Source of the DNA: Caloramator sp. E03
GTDB taxonomy: Bacteria > Bacillota > Clostridia > Clostridiales > Caloramatoraceae
DNA length: 64,000 bases
Assembly: GCF_006016075.1 (NCBI RefSeq)
Contig: NZ_CP040093.1
Span: 2,920,771 to 2,984,770, forward strand
Reading direction: 5' to 3'
Shown here: piece by piece, positions 26,536 to 36,700 of the stretch
Numbering within the stretch: the first letter of the stretch is position 1
Layout of the letters: the number at the start of each line of letters is the position of its first letter
Notes under the pieces: generated by a model
Databases searched by the model: none
Seen by the model: the letters and a program-made list of their open reading frames with translations, nothing else
Told to the model about the DNA's origin: nothing
Translations under genes and position numbers: made by a program

Positions 26536-27505
26536 ATGAATAAATTTTGGACAAGATATCCTGAAATCGCTGAAGAACTCGAATCTGTAAAAAATATTAT
26601 TAAAAGCAATTTAAAATCAAGTGACAAATATTTCGAACAGTCTATTTTCCCATTGATTGATGCGGGAGGGAAAATGCTAAGACCAGGATTAATGCTAATA
26701 GCAGGTAAATTTGGACATTATGATATGGAAAAAATGCATAATTTAGCTGCTGCAGTTGAAAATGATGCATACTGCAACACTATATACATGATGATGTTAT
26801 AGATGAATCAAAATTAAGAAGAGGTATAGAAACGTTGCAGTCAAAATACGGAAAAGCTTATGCAGTTTATTTGTGGGTGATTTTTTATTTTGCAAATGTT
26901 TTATAATGCTTTCAAAGTACAATTATTTCAACAGAGAATTTAAGAGATATATCTAATGCTATATCAAAAATATGCATGGGTGAAATAAGGCAATATAACA
27001 TTAGATATTTCTACCCAAGGGAGTATAAAAAATTATTTAAAAATTATATCAGGAAAGACTGCAGCTTTATTTGCTAATATCTTTATATGTAGGTTCAAAG
27101 GAATCAGATTGTAATGAAGATATTTGTAATTTATTAGGCAAAATAGGATATTATATTGGAATGGCCTTTCAATAATAGATGACTTGCTGGATTATAATGG
27201 AATACTCTGCAGATGGGTAAAAATGCTCAAAGATGATTTAATTAAAGGTTATTATACACTACCTATTATCTATGCAATGAATGAGGATAAAGAAGGTAAA
27301 ATTAAAGAATATTAGAAAATTCGGCATTAAAGGAAAAAACGTAAAAGAAATTATTGGATTAGTTATGAATACAAAGGTATTGGAAAAGGCAAAAAAATTA
27401 GCTGATAAATATACAAAAAAAGCCTTTAATAATATAGAAAAATTACCAGATTGCGATGCAAAAGAAATACTTAAAGAAGTCACCCAAAAAACTATTAATT
27501 CGTAA
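26536..27505 (+). pseudogene. Polyprenyl diphosphate synthase (HepT/DmkB-like), multiply frameshifted
   Basis: The ATG frame opens with 88 codons (LIDAGGKMLRPGLMLIAGKF, the substrate-chain region) and then breaks. The remaining conserved parts occur in shifted frames: the first Asp-rich motif HDDVIDESKLRRG near 26790-26830, GEIRQYN near 26980, YLKIISGKTAALFA near 27030-27080, the second Asp-rich motif IDDLLDY near 27180, and KGYYTLPIIYAM near 27245. The C-terminal part is an intact frame at 27281-27505. At least five single-base shifts are needed. All catalytic motifs survive, which argues against long decay. If whole, it would make the isoprenoid tail for a (demethyl)menaquinone used with the UbiA enzyme at 30232. 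Confidence 0.75.
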
Positions 27506-27533
27506 TTATTAGTTTAAATGGGGTGGTTTAATA

Positions 27534-27896
27534 TTGAAAAGGTTATATATTGTTATTATAATTGTACTTTCTATGCAATTTGCTTCATGTGGAAGTAAAA
27601 AAGTTATTTACAAAGAAGGCACTTATTACGGTGTAGGAGAAGGACATGTTGGCAAAATAAAAATTGAATTAGCAACAGATAAATACCACATAAAAGAAAT
27701 TAGAGTAATAGAAGATGAGGAAATACCAATAATTGCAAAGAAAGTATATGAAATAATACCTAAAAAGGTTATTAAGGCAAATAGTACTGATGTTGAGGTT
27801 GTTACTGGAGCAACCTATACAAGTAAAGGTTTAATAGATGCAATAAATGATGCATTAAAAAAAGCAAGAATTAATAAAGAAAGTGGGCAAAACTAA
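27534..27896 (+). CDS. Small FMN-binding-domain lipoprotein
   Basis: 120 residues, TTG start behind GGGGTGG. Lipoprotein signal with FASC at Cys19, then a single compact FMN-binding domain: YKEGTYYGVGEGHVGKIKIELA and the flavinylation-type motif VVTGATYTSKGLIDAIN (Thr in TGATYTS as likely FMN acceptor). Similar to RnfG/NqrC and to small flavoproteins in electron-transfer loci. Between the polyprenyl synthase and a two-component system, so likely part of the same electron-transfer unit. Confidence 0.82.
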   Translation: MKRLYIVIIIVLSMQFASCGSKKVIYKEGTYYGVGEGHVGKIKIELATDKYHIKEIRVIEDEEIPIIAKKVYEIIPKKVIKANSTDVEVVTGATYTSKGLIDAINDALKKARINKESGQN

Positions 27897-27927
27897 TCCA
27901 TTATTGTAATTTATGGAGTTGAGGAAA

Positions 27928-29501
27928 TTGAAACTACAGTATAATTAACAATATTTATAAGTTCCATAATTATTTTATATAATTAGTGTATTAGGGGCTT
28001 CTTCATATTACATGATTAAACGTTCCATTGAAACACAAATGGGGAATAATGCTATGGATATAGCTGTTACTATTGCATCTATGGAGAAAATACAAGAGGC
28101 ATTAGCATACAAAAAGGACTATAATATAGTACAAAATACTATAGATTGTTTTTGTGACAAAACGAGGTTTCAATATATAATTGTAATGGATATGAATGGA
28201 ATAAAATATTCATACCCACGAGGGAAATCATTAGGGAAAAATATAATGATGGAGGAGAAGAAAGGGTATTAAAATATGGTGAATCTTATATTTCAAAGGA
28301 TAAGAATGCTTTAATATCTGCAATAAGAGCTTTTGTACCTATTTATTATAATGGACAACAGGTTGGAGCAGTTTTAGTTGGACTATTAACAGATACTGTT
28401 TATAATGAACTTGCTGCACATATACTATGGTTTAAAATAACATTAATTGTAGGTTTACTTATTGGAATTATAAGTGCTGCAATCTTAGCCAATTTAATTA
28501 AAAAAACTATTTTTGGGCTAGAACCAAGCGAGATTGCATTATTACTAGGACAAAGAGATTTAATATTACAAAGCATTAAAAATGGTATATTAGCAGTAGA
28601 TAAAAATGGGAATATATTATTTTTCAATAAAGTTGCAAAAGATATTTTTAATTTTAAAAATGAGGATATAGGAAAAACATAAATAGTATGAATTTAAAAT
28701 ATGCAGATGAAATGATGAAAGCTTTAATTTATGAAGAACCAATATATAATCAGGAAATTAAGATATGTAAGGATAATACATTGATGTGCAGCCATACTTT
28801 ATTAAAAAATCATAAAAACGAAATTATTGGAGTAGTTTCAATATTGAAGATTTAACAGATATTTAAAAAGATGGCTGAAGAACTAACAGGAATAAAGAAA
28901 TGACCTCTGCTTAAGAGCTCAAAATCATGAATTTATGAATAAATTACACACAATTTCGGGACTTATACAATTAGAGGAATATGACAAAGCACTTGAGTAT
29001 ATTACGAATATATATATCATCAAAGACAGGCTGTTTCAGAGATTTTAATAAATAAAATTAAAAACCCCACATGTAGCAGGGTTACTTTTAGCAAAGTATA
29101 ATAAAGCAATTGAGGCAAAAATATCTTTAGAAATTGATAAGGATTTAACTTAGAAGAGTTGCCTAAAAACATAAATCCTGATGACCTTTGTTCAATTATA
29201 GGAAATTTAGTTGAAAATTCAATAGAGGAGTTAGTAAAATATGAAAATGGGAAATAATTGTTAAAATAAATTCTGATAGTGAAGGACTAAAAATTAGAGT
29301 TCAAGATAACGGCCCTGGAATTGATGATGCAATAATTGATAAGATTTTTGTAAGAGGTTTTACAACAAAACCTGGTAATAGGGAATAGGACTTAGTATTG
29401 TAAAAGAGATAGTTGATTTTGCACAAGGAAATATTAACATCATACAGGAAAATGGAGTTATATGGGATATATTTATACCAATGAAAGGAAAATGCCTATG
29501 A
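27928..29501 (+). pseudogene. DcuS/CitA-type sensor histidine kinase, frameshifted
   Basis: Recognisable from pieces in several frames: an extracytoplasmic sensor segment (28012-28272, IKRSIETQMGNNAMDIAVTIASMEK ... FQYIIVMDMNG), a second membrane helix (about 28430-28500, ITLIVGLLIGIISAAILANLI), a PAS domain (LQSIKNGILAVDKNGNILFFN), the phosphoacceptor region [20 protein letters not shown] around 28925-28985, and an ATPase end with QDNGPGIDDAI and GIGLSIVKEIVD-like motifs. Around six single-base shifts interrupt it. The family senses C4-dicarboxylates or citrate. Its last codons overlap the regulator ATG by four bases. Confidence 0.75.
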
Positions 29502-30209
29502 TAAAAGTGTTAATTGTGGAAGACGATCCTATGGTCATGGAAATTAACTCTAAATTTTTAGAAAAATAGATGGATTTAAGCTACAGGCTTGTGCTAATTC
29601 TTTAGAAAAAGCAAAGGAGATACTTTTAAAGGATGCTCCAGATTTAGTGTTGTTGGATGTTTTTTTCCCACAGGGAAAAGGTATTGATTTATTAAAATGG
29701 ATACGTTCTGAAAACATAAAATGTGATGTAATTTTGATTACTGCAGATAGAAATACTGAAACAGTTGAAGAAGCATTTCGCTATGGTGCAGTTGATTATT
29801 TAGTAAAACCGTTTATGTTTAATAGATTTAAAGAAGCTTTATTGTTATATAAAGATAGAAAAAATAACTTTGAAAACATTGGAAATATTGAGCAAAAGAT
29901 AATTGATAGATATACTATAAAAGATAGTAGACATTTTGAAAATGAAGAAAGCAGTGATATTGAAATATATGATGATATTGATATAAAGGGATTTAATAAA
30001 CATACTTACGAAAGAATATTACAAGGTATAAATCAAATGAAGGGAAAGCATTCACATCACAGCAAATTGCAAAGTTAGTAGGGGTATCAAGAATTACTGC
30101 AAGAAGATATTTAGATTATTTGGAAAAAGAAAATAAGCTGGAGATTGAAATGGAATATGGAAAAATAGGAAGGCCAAGAAACAAATATAGAGTAAAAGTT
30201 GACAAATAA
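29498..30209 (+). pseudogene. DcuR/CitB-type response regulator, frameshifted
   Basis: Receiver domain with VLIVEDDPMVMEI, phosphoacceptor Asp in LVLLDVFFPQGKGIDLL, ITADR, and VDYLVKPF. The C-terminal HTH typical of CitB regulators (FTSQQIAKLVGVSRITARRYLDYLEKE) is in another frame after about 30043. Two shifts are needed (near 29568 and 30045). Ends EYGKIGRPRNKYRVK. Forms a pair with the kinase, inserted between electron-transfer genes. Confidence 0.78.
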
Positions 30210-30231
30210 AAAATAGAAAGAGGCGATTGAA

Positions 30232-31167
30232 TTGAAAGTTAGAAGTTTCCTTAAACTAGTTGAAATACAAACAAAAATAGCCAGTGTAATACCTTTTACA
30301 CTCGGCACTGTTTATGCGTTATATAGATTTAATACTTTCAATTTAAAAAACTTCCTTTTAATGTTTGTTTCACTATTAACTTTTGATATGGCAACTACTG
30401 CGATAAACAATTATTGTGATTATAAAAGAGCTGTAAAAAAGCACGGATACAACTATGAAATGCATAATGGCATAGTAAAATACAATTTATCAGAGATATA
30501 TGTTAAAGCTATTATATGTATACTTCTTATAATTGCGACAACCTTTGGAGTACTATTGTATTTAAATACAAATATTATTGTTTTAATAATTGGTATAATA
30601 TCCTTTTCGGTTGGGATATTTTATTCCTTTGGCCCTATACCAATATCAAGAATGCCTTTAGGTGAGATGTTCTCAGGAATATTTATGGGGTTTATAATAG
30701 TATTTCTTGCAGTATATATACATGTAAATGAAAGCATTATAAGTCTAATGTATAATAATGGGTTTTTAACTTTACAGATGAATTTAAAAGAAGTAATATA
30801 TATATTTTTACTATCTATTCCAACTATTAATTGTATTGCAAATGTTATGCTTGCTAATAATATATGTGATATTGATGATGACAAAGAAAACAAAAGATAT
30901 ACGCTTCCAATATATCTGGGTAAAGAAAATAGCTTGGCTATTTTTAAAGCCATGTATTATATAGCATATATTGATATTATATTATTGATTGTATTAAGAA
31001 TAACTCCTGCTATCTCAATAATAACGTTATTAACATTTATTATTATAAATAAAAATATATCTCTTTTCTTTGAAAAACAAACAAAAAGGGATACCTTTGT
31101 ACTTTCCGTTAAGAATTTAATAATAATGAATTTAGTTCAAATAATATTATTAAGTATAATGATATAA
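30232..31167 (+). CDS. UbiA-family prenyltransferase (MenA/DmkA-like)
   Basis: 311 residues with about eight or nine hydrophobic helices. The first Asp-rich site is a variant (TTAINNYCDYKRAV, where family members usually have N-D-x-x-D), and the second is ICDIDDDKENKRYTLPIYLG. These bind Mg2+ and the prenyl diphosphate. It would join an isoprenoid tail to dihydroxynaphthoate or a related head group to make demethylmenaquinone. TTG start behind AAAGAGGCGATT. Together with the polyprenyl synthase, NDH-2 and FMN lipoproteins it matches the dmkA/dmkB component of flavin-based extracellular electron transfer loci. Confidence 0.83.
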   Translation: MKVRSFLKLVEIQTKIASVIPFTLGTVYALYRFNTFNLKNFLLMFVSLLTFDMATTAINNYCDYKRAVKKHGYNYEMHNGIVKYNLSEIYVKAIICILLIIATTFGVLLYLNTNIIVLIIGIISFSVGIFYSFGPIPISRMPLGEMFSGIFMGFIIVFLAVYIHVNESIISLMYNNGFLTLQMNLKEVIYIFLLSIPTINCIANVMLANNICDIDDDKENKRYTLPIYLGKENSLAIFKAMYYIAYIDIILLIVLRITPAISIITLLTFIIINKNISLFFEKQTKRDTFVLSVKNLIIMNLVQIILLSIMI

Positions 31168-31169
31168 AA

Positions 31170-32093
31170 TTAGAATATATTTTCATTATTTACTTCTTCG
31201 ATTCTTTTTTCAATTGTTTCTACTGGTGTAATTGAAGTTGTTGTTAAGTATCTATAGTTTGCAGCAGCAGCCTCAATAATTACTGCTATATTGCGTCCTG
31301 GTCTTATTGGTATCCTGACCTTTTTAACCGGAACTCCAAGAATTTCAATAGTTTCATTGCTATTACCAAGCCTATCAAAGTTGTCATGTTCATCGTTCCA
31401 GGGCTCTAATTCAATAACAAAATCTATAATTTTTTCTTTTATAACTGAGCTAAGTCCATAAAGTGCAGTAACATTTATAATGCCAAGTCCTCTTACCTCT
31501 ATCATTCCATTTGTGCTATAGGGGCTGCTGCCATATAATATTCCGCCAACGCATTTTATTTCAACTGCATCATCAGATACTAAAATATGACCTCTTTTTA
31601 TTAGCTCAAGAGCTGTTTCGCTTTTTCCTATTCCACTTTTCCCCTGTATTAATATGCCTACTCCATATACATCAACAAGTTCCCCATGAAGAGAAGTAGT
31701 TTCAGCAAGTTCTTTTTCCAAGTAAGTAATCAATTCTTTTACAAGGCGTGTAGTTTGAAGAGAACTTCTCAAAACCCATATATTATGTTCCTTTGCTGTA
31801 TCAATGATTTCCTTATGAGGCTCTAAATTTCTTGAAATTACAATAGCTGTAATATCAAACTCAAAAAAGTCTTTAATCCTTCTGTAACGTAAATTAGGAT
31901 CCATTTTTTCAAGGTAGCTCCACTCAGCCATTCCTATTACTTGAACTCTATCTTCGCCAAAGTAGTCATAGTACCCTGAGAACTGCAAGCCTGGTCTATT
32001 TATATCACTGGTAGCGATTCTTTTGTTTTTATCACCACTTACAATAATCTCTAAATTTAAATCCTTTATTAATTTTTCAATGCTTATGGACAT
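31170..32093 (-). CDS. hprK: HPr kinase/phosphorylase
   Basis: 307 residues. Phosphorylates HPr on Ser46 in response to glycolytic intermediates and dephosphorylates it, the switch for carbon catabolite control. Seen: N-terminal domain, Walker A GKSGIGKSETALEL at about 150-165, the family signature EVRGLGIINV, and RPGRNIAVIIEAAAANYR near the C-terminus. Convergent with the UbiA gene; stop codons only a few bases apart. Confidence 0.95.
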   Translation of the reverse strand: MSISIEKLIKDLNLEIIVSGDKNKRIATSDINRPGLQFSGYYDYFGEDRVQVIGMAEWSYLEKMDPNLRYRRIKDFFEFDITAIVISRNLEPHKEIIDTAKEHNIWVLRSSLQTTRLVKELITYLEKELAETTSLHGELVDVYGVGILIQGKSGIGKSETALELIKRGHILVSDDAVEIKCVGGILYGSSPYSTNGMIEVRGLGIINVTALYGLSSVIKEKIIDFVIELEPWNDEHDNFDRLGNSNETIEILGVPVKKVRIPIRPGRNIAVIIEAAAANYRYLTTTSITPVETIEKRIEEVNNENIF

Positions 32094-32298
32094 AATAATC
32101 TTCCTTTCAAATTATGATAGATTATTATATCATATATTTTTATGCTTTGTAATTAAAAAAACAATGATTGATTATTATAAAATTAAAAGAAAAGGTTTAC
32201 ACTATATTTGTAATTTAAGGATAAAGATTTTTTAAAATATGAAATTTTTATATTGACAAATTGCATTTGTATAAATATAATTATAATAAATTAATAAA

Positions 32299-32320
32299 TG
32301 AAATGTATGCATACGTTTCA
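32299..32320. promoter_or_regulatory. Near-perfect palindrome upstream of amt
   Basis: TGAAATGTATGCATACGTTTCA: 22 bp, inverted-repeat symmetry broken only at one symmetrical pair. It could be an operator or, in RNA, a hairpin (the mismatch becomes G-U). It precedes the attenuator-like hairpin by 17 bases. Confidence 0.5.
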
Positions 32321-32337
32321 AATTGTGTAGGCAATGG

Positions 32338-32386
32338 GGCCTACAGGTATTCCTTAAAGGGAATGTCTGTAGGCCTCTTTAATTTT
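32338..32386 (+). terminator. Terminator-like hairpin in the amt leader (possible attenuator)
   Basis: GGCCTACAG (32338-32346) pairs with CTGTAGGCC (32367-32375); inner arms GTATTCC and GGGAATGT continue the stem. It is followed by TCTTTAATTTT and lies only about 20 bases before the amt ATG, so it looks like a regulated terminator rather than the end of a gene. Confidence 0.6.
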
Positions 32387-32406
32387 AAGATATTGGAGGG
32401 GATTAT

Positions 32407-33656
32407 ATGGATTATAAAATATCTATTGATACAGTATGGGTTCTTATTGCTACAACATTAGTCTTTTTTATGCAGGCTGGCTTTGCTATGGTCGAAGCTG
32501 GTTTTACAAGGGCTAAAAACGCTGGAAATATAGTTATGAAAAATTTAATGGACTTTGTTGTTGGTTCTTTAATATATTGGATACTTGGATTTGGGTTAAT
32601 GTTTGGAGAGGATATAGGAGGTTTTATAGGAAAAATCGATTTGTTAACTAAAGCTGGGTATGCGCATTTGCAACTTGGCATTCCAAAACTTGCATTTTTC
32701 ATGTTCCAAACAGTATTTTGTGCAACATCAGCTACGATTGTTTCAGGAGCTATGGCAGAAAGAACAAAATTTAGTGCGTATATTTTGTATAGCTTTGTTA
32801 TTAGTGCTATAATTTATCCAATTGTAGGTCATTGGATTTGGGGTGGTGGTTGGCTATCAAAGTTAGGTTTCCATGATTTTGCAGGCTCAACTGTTGTACA
32901 TTCATTAGGTGGCTGGACAGCACTTGTTGGGGCAAGTATTATAGGACCGAGAATAGGCAAATATACAAAGGATGGAAAGGTAAATGCTATTCCAGGACAC
33001 AGCATAACTTTAGGTGCATTAGGAGTATTTATACTTTGGTTTGGATGGTTTGGATTTAATCCTGGATCTACTCTATCGGGAACTAATGTAGAAAGCATTT
33101 CAACAATATTTGTTACGACTAACTTAGCTGCAGCTGCTGCAACATTTGTTACAATGATTATTACGTGGATTAAGTATAAAAAGCCTGATGTTAGTATGAC
33201 TTTAAACGGATCTCTTGGAGGATTAGTTGCAATTACTGCAGGATGTGATGTTGTTACTCCTTTAGGATCAGTTATAATAGGTATTATCGCAGGATTTGCA
33301 ATTGTTTATGGAATAGAATTTATTGATAAAGTACTAAAGGTAGATGACCCAGTTGGTGCTATTGGGGTTCATGCTTTATGTGGTTCGATTGGAACTATAC
33401 TTGTTGGAGTTTTTGCAGTTAAAGGGGAATCTTATATGGTGGAGGTGTAAAGCTTTTAGGGATACAGCTATTAGGGGTTTTAACAGTTATGGTATGGACG
33501 TTTATTACAACAACTTTATTATTTAGGTTAATTAAGGTAACAACTGGTTTAAGAGTTAGTGCGGAAGAAGAAATAGAAGGATTAGATATACACGAACATG
33601 GATTAGAAAGCAGTTATGCAGATTTTGAAATAAAGTCAATAAGTATAAACTATTAA
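32407..33656 (+). pseudogene. amt: Ammonium transporter (Amt), single frameshift
   Basis: The first 344 residues are a standard Amt channel: WVLIATTLVFFMQAGFAMVEAGF, NIVMKNLMDF, the pore region with HWIWGGGWL, HSLGGWTALVG, LGVFILWFGWFGFNPGS and GAIGVHALCGS. At about 33431 the frame breaks in a GGGG run; the next frame continues ILYGGGVKLLGIQLLGV... with the last helix and a tail to the stop at 33654-33656. One extra G restores a full-length protein of about 415 residues. The downstream PII gene supports a functional amt-glnB pair, so a sequencing indel is as likely as a real mutation. Confidence 0.85.
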
Positions 33657-33670
33657 AAGGGGGTAAAATT

Positions 33671-34021
33671 TTGCATAAGATATCAAAGATAGATATTATA
33701 ACACGCCCAAGTAAATTTGAAGAATTAAAAAAGGCACTTAATGATATCGGTATTACTGGTATGACAGTCTCCCAAGTTTTGGGTTGTGGAATGCAAAAAG
33801 GAGTTACAGAATATTATAGGGGAGTTCCAATGGAAGTTAACCTTTTGCCAAAGGTTAAAGTAGAAATAGTTGTTTGTGAAGTTCCTGTTGAATTAGTTGT
33901 TGAAACAGCAAAAAAAGTTTTAAATACAGGAAATGTAGGGGATGGAAAGATATTTATATATGATGTTGCAAATGTTGTTAGAATAAGAACAGGCCAAGAA
34001 GGTAAAGAGGCATTAGTATAA
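33671..34021 (+). CDS. glnB: Nitrogen regulatory protein PII
   Basis: 116 residues, TTG start behind AAAAGGGGG. Typical PII: small ferredoxin-like subunit, T-loop KGVTEYYRG with the Tyr used for uridylylation in some lineages, VKVEIVVCE, and the GDGKIFIYDVANVVRIRTGQEG C-terminal segment that binds ATP/2-oxoglutarate. Fifteen bases after amt, so it most likely gates the transporter (GlnK role). Confidence 0.93.
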   Translation: MHKISKIDIITRPSKFEELKKALNDIGITGMTVSQVLGCGMQKGVTEYYRGVPMEVNLLPKVKVEIVVCEVPVELVVETAKKVLNTGNVGDGKIFIYDVANVVRIRTGQEGKEALV

Positions 34022-34043
34022 AATAATATGGTTGAAAGTTTTT

Positions 34044-34110
34044 AAAAATAGCAAAAGCTCCTTTGAAAATAGTATTTAAATGCTGTTGCATTGGAGCTTT
34101 TGCTATTTTT
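34044..34110 (+). terminator. Strong terminator after glnB
   Basis: An 18-bp perfect stem (AAAAATAGCAAAAGCTCC with its complement at 34093-34110) and a terminal T-run. Confidence 0.85.
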
Positions 34111-34156
34111 ATATTTGTTAAATAATATTTTAAATATTGTAGAACAATTTTAAAGA

Positions 34157-34185
34157 TTGATAAAAATATAACAATATGATAAAAT
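34157..34185 (+). promoter_or_regulatory. Sigma-A promoter of gldA
   Basis: TTGATA (34157-34162), 17-base spacer, TAAAAT (34180-34185), about 58 bases before the start codon. Confidence 0.65.
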
Positions 34186-34243
34186 AGATATATCAAGTTA
34201 TGTCGATAATTTAGAATTTATATTTTGAAAAAGAGGTGTTAAT

Positions 34244-35337
34244 ATGGGGAAAATAATAATGTCGCCAAGTAAGTACATACAAGGAAGTGGGGAACTTGAA
34301 AAAATAAGGAGCTATGTTGAAAACTTTGGTAAGACTTTCTTAGTCCTCGCTACTGAATCAGGAATGAAAAAGAACAAAATCAATTGTTGAAAAAAGTTTT
34401 GATGGTTCAAACTCAGGATTAGTATTTGAGGTATTTAATAAAGAATGTTGTAAAAAAGAGATAAAATAGATTGGTAAAACGTTGTTAAAGAAAATGGATG
34501 TGAATGTGTTATAGGAATTGGAGGAGGAAACTACTTGATACAGCAAAGGCGGTTGCTTATTATGCAGAGGTACCTGTTGTTATAGTTCCGTCAATTGCAT
34601 CAACCGATGCACCTTGTAGTGCTTTATCTGTTATTTATACTGAAGATGGTGTCTTTGAAGAGTATCTAATACTTCCTAAAAATCCTGAAATCGTAATTAT
34701 GGATACTAAAATTATTGCCAATGCTCCTTCAAGGCTGCTTGTAGCTGGTATGGGTGATGCATTAGCTACATATTTTGAGGCAAGGGCTTGTAAAAAATCA
34801 AATGCAACAAATATGGCAGGTCTTCATCCTTCTAAATCAGCTTTTGCTTTGGCAAAATTATGCTACGAAACGCTTCTTGAGGATGGGCTAAAAGCCAAAC
34901 TTGCAGTTGAAAACAAAGTAGTTACACCAGCAGTTGAAAATATTATTGAAGCAAATACATATTTAAGTGGTGTAGGCTTTGAAAGCGGTGGATTGGCAGC
35001 AGCACATGCTATTCATAATGGATTTACTGTATTAAAACAATGTCATCACTTATATCATGGTGAGAAGGTAGCTTTTGGGACTCTTGTTCAATTAGTAATG
35101 GAAAACAGTCCAATTGAAGAGATAGAAGAAGTTATAGATTTTTGTATTTCTGTTGGACTACCTGTTACATTAGAACAAATGGGAGTAAAAGAAATTATAC
35201 CAGAGGAAATCATGGAAGTTGCTAAGGCTTCATGTGCAAAAGGAGAAACAATATATAATATGCCCTTTGAAGTTACTGTAGAATCTGTTTATGCAGCTAT
35301 ACTTACTGCAGATGCAATAGGAAGACAATATATATAA
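34244..35337 (+). pseudogene. gldA: Glycerol dehydrogenase, frameshifted in its N-terminal third
   Basis: Starts IIMSPSKYIQGSGELEKI after AAGAGGTG, then breaks near 34370. Shifted frames carry SIVEKSFDGSNSGLVFEVFN and [13 protein letters not shown], and the main frame (34504 on) carries [34 protein letters not shown], metal ligands in [19 protein letters not shown] and [12 protein letters not shown]. About four single-base shifts are needed for the full 360-residue Fe/Zn alcohol dehydrogenase that oxidises glycerol to dihydroxyacetone. All motifs survive. Confidence 0.82.
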
Positions 35338-35342
35338 TTATT

Positions 35343-35379
35343 AAAATGACAACCACCCGAAAAGGGTGGTTGTCATTTT
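35343..35379. terminator. Bidirectional terminator between gldA and trpB
   Basis: A 16-bp perfect stem (AAAATGACAACCACCC and its complement) with loop GAAAA and A/T runs on both sides; the trpB stop codon lies in its right arm. Confidence 0.85.
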
Positions 35380-36580
35380 AATAATTAGTAACTGTTTCAA
35401 AAGCAGCTTCTTTAAGGCTTAGAAAACGATTAATTTGATCAACGTCTTTATCTCCACGACCAGATATATTTATAACAATAATTTTATCTTTTGATAATGT
35501 CGGTGCTAATTTCATTGCATAAGCAACTGCATGTGCACTTTCAATTGCAGGTATTATGCCTTCTACTTTACTTAAAAATAGGAAAGCATCTACTGCCTCG
35601 TCATCGATTATAGGGACATATTTTGCCCTATTTATATCTTTAAGATAAGAATGTTCAGGACCGACACCAGGATAATCAAGACCTGCAGAAATTGAGTAAA
35701 CAGGTTTTATTGAGCCATCTTCCTCTGAAAGATAGTAGGTCTTCATACCGTGAATTATACCGACCTTTCCAAGGCTTAAGGTTGCAGCATTAAATTCTGT
35801 ATCAATTCCTTTTCCACCAGCTTCTACTCCAATTAGATTAACTTCTTTATGAGGAATAAATTCACAAAAAGCACCTATAGCATTGCTTCCTCCACCACAA
35901 CAAGCAATAACGTAATCAGGTAGACGGTTTTCTTTCTCTAAAATTTGTTTTTTTATCTCTTCGCTTATTATTTTTTGAAATTCTCTAACTATTGTAGGAT
36001 AGGGATGAGGTCCTACTGCTGAGCCTAAAAGATAAAAAGTATCATCTATTCTTTCAACCCATTTTTCTATTGCTTCATCAACAGCATCGCTTAAAGTTTT
36101 GCTACCTCTTGTAACTTCTGTAACTTTAGCACCTAAAAGCTGCATTTTAAATACATTAAGTTTCTGTCTTTCAATATCTTCGCTTCCCATGAATATTTCA
36201 CATTCCATACCAAACATAGCTGCACCTGTTGCAGTTGCAACACCATGTTGACCTGCTCCGGTTTCAGCTATAATCTTTTTCTTTCCCATTCTTTTAGCTA
36301 AAAGAATCTGTCCAATTACATTATTTATCTTATGAGCACCAGTATGGTTTAAATCTTCACGCTTTAAATAGATTTTAGCACCTTTAAGTTTTTCAGTCAT
36401 GTTTTTAGCATAATAAAGTGGTGTAGGCCTTCCACAATATTCTTTCAAATAATACAAATATTCCTCTTTAAATTGTTTATCATTTATTGCTTCATAAAAA
36501 GCTTTTTCAAGTTCGTTAAGTGCATTTAATACTTTTTCAGGTACAAATTGCCCACCGTAGGAACCAAATTGAAATTTCAT
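35378..36580 (-). CDS. trpB: Tryptophan synthase beta subunit, stand-alone
   Basis: A 400-residue PLP enzyme joining indole and serine. PLP lysine in HTGAHKINN (K84), [13 protein letters not shown], phosphate-binding [15 protein letters not shown] and the C-terminal [10 protein letters not shown] motif. It is the TrpB1 type by length and motifs. No trpA or other trp gene adjoins it, so it may salvage indole or work with a TrpA encoded elsewhere. GGAGTTGATAATTT precedes the ATG. Controlled by the T-box leader immediately upstream. Confidence 0.93.
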   Translation of the reverse strand: MKFQFGSYGGQFVPEKVLNALNELEKAFYEAINDKQFKEEYLYYLKEYCGRPTPLYYAKNMTEKLKGAKIYLKREDLNHTGAHKINNVIGQILLAKRMGKKKIIAETGAGQHGVATATGAAMFGMECEIFMGSEDIERQKLNVFKMQLLGAKVTEVTRGSKTLSDAVDEAIEKWVERIDDTFYLLGSAVGPHPYPTIVREFQKIISEEIKKQILEKENRLPDYVIACCGGGSNAIGAFCEFIPHKEVNLIGVEAGGKGIDTEFNAATLSLGKVGIIHGMKTYYLSEEDGSIKPVYSISAGLDYPGVGPEHSYLKDINRAKYVPIIDDEAVDAFLFLSKVEGIIPAIESAHAVAYAMKLAPTLSKDKIIVINISGRGDKDVDQINRFLSLKEAAFETVTNY

Positions 36581-36686
36581 AAATTATCAACTCCTTATAA
36601 AATATTTCAATTAGATTTATTTTGTTTATCAAAAGTAGCTTTTTGCGCCAGCGATATAATCCGTATATTGAAAAATAGTTTAACAT
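36537..36686 (-). CDS. Possible 49-aa ORF between T-box and trpB
   Basis: ATG at 36686-36684 has a good GGAGGTG site just after the T-box terminator T-run. The ORF ([16 protein letters not shown]...) overlaps the trpB start in another frame. It contains three Trp codons (13, 41, 45). No family recognised; it could be a coupling or leader peptide, or chance. Confidence 0.3.
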   Translation of the reverse strand: MLNYFSIYGLYRWRKKLLLINKINLIEIFYKELIIYEISIWFLRWAICT

Positions 36687-36700
36687 ATAAACACCTCCAT

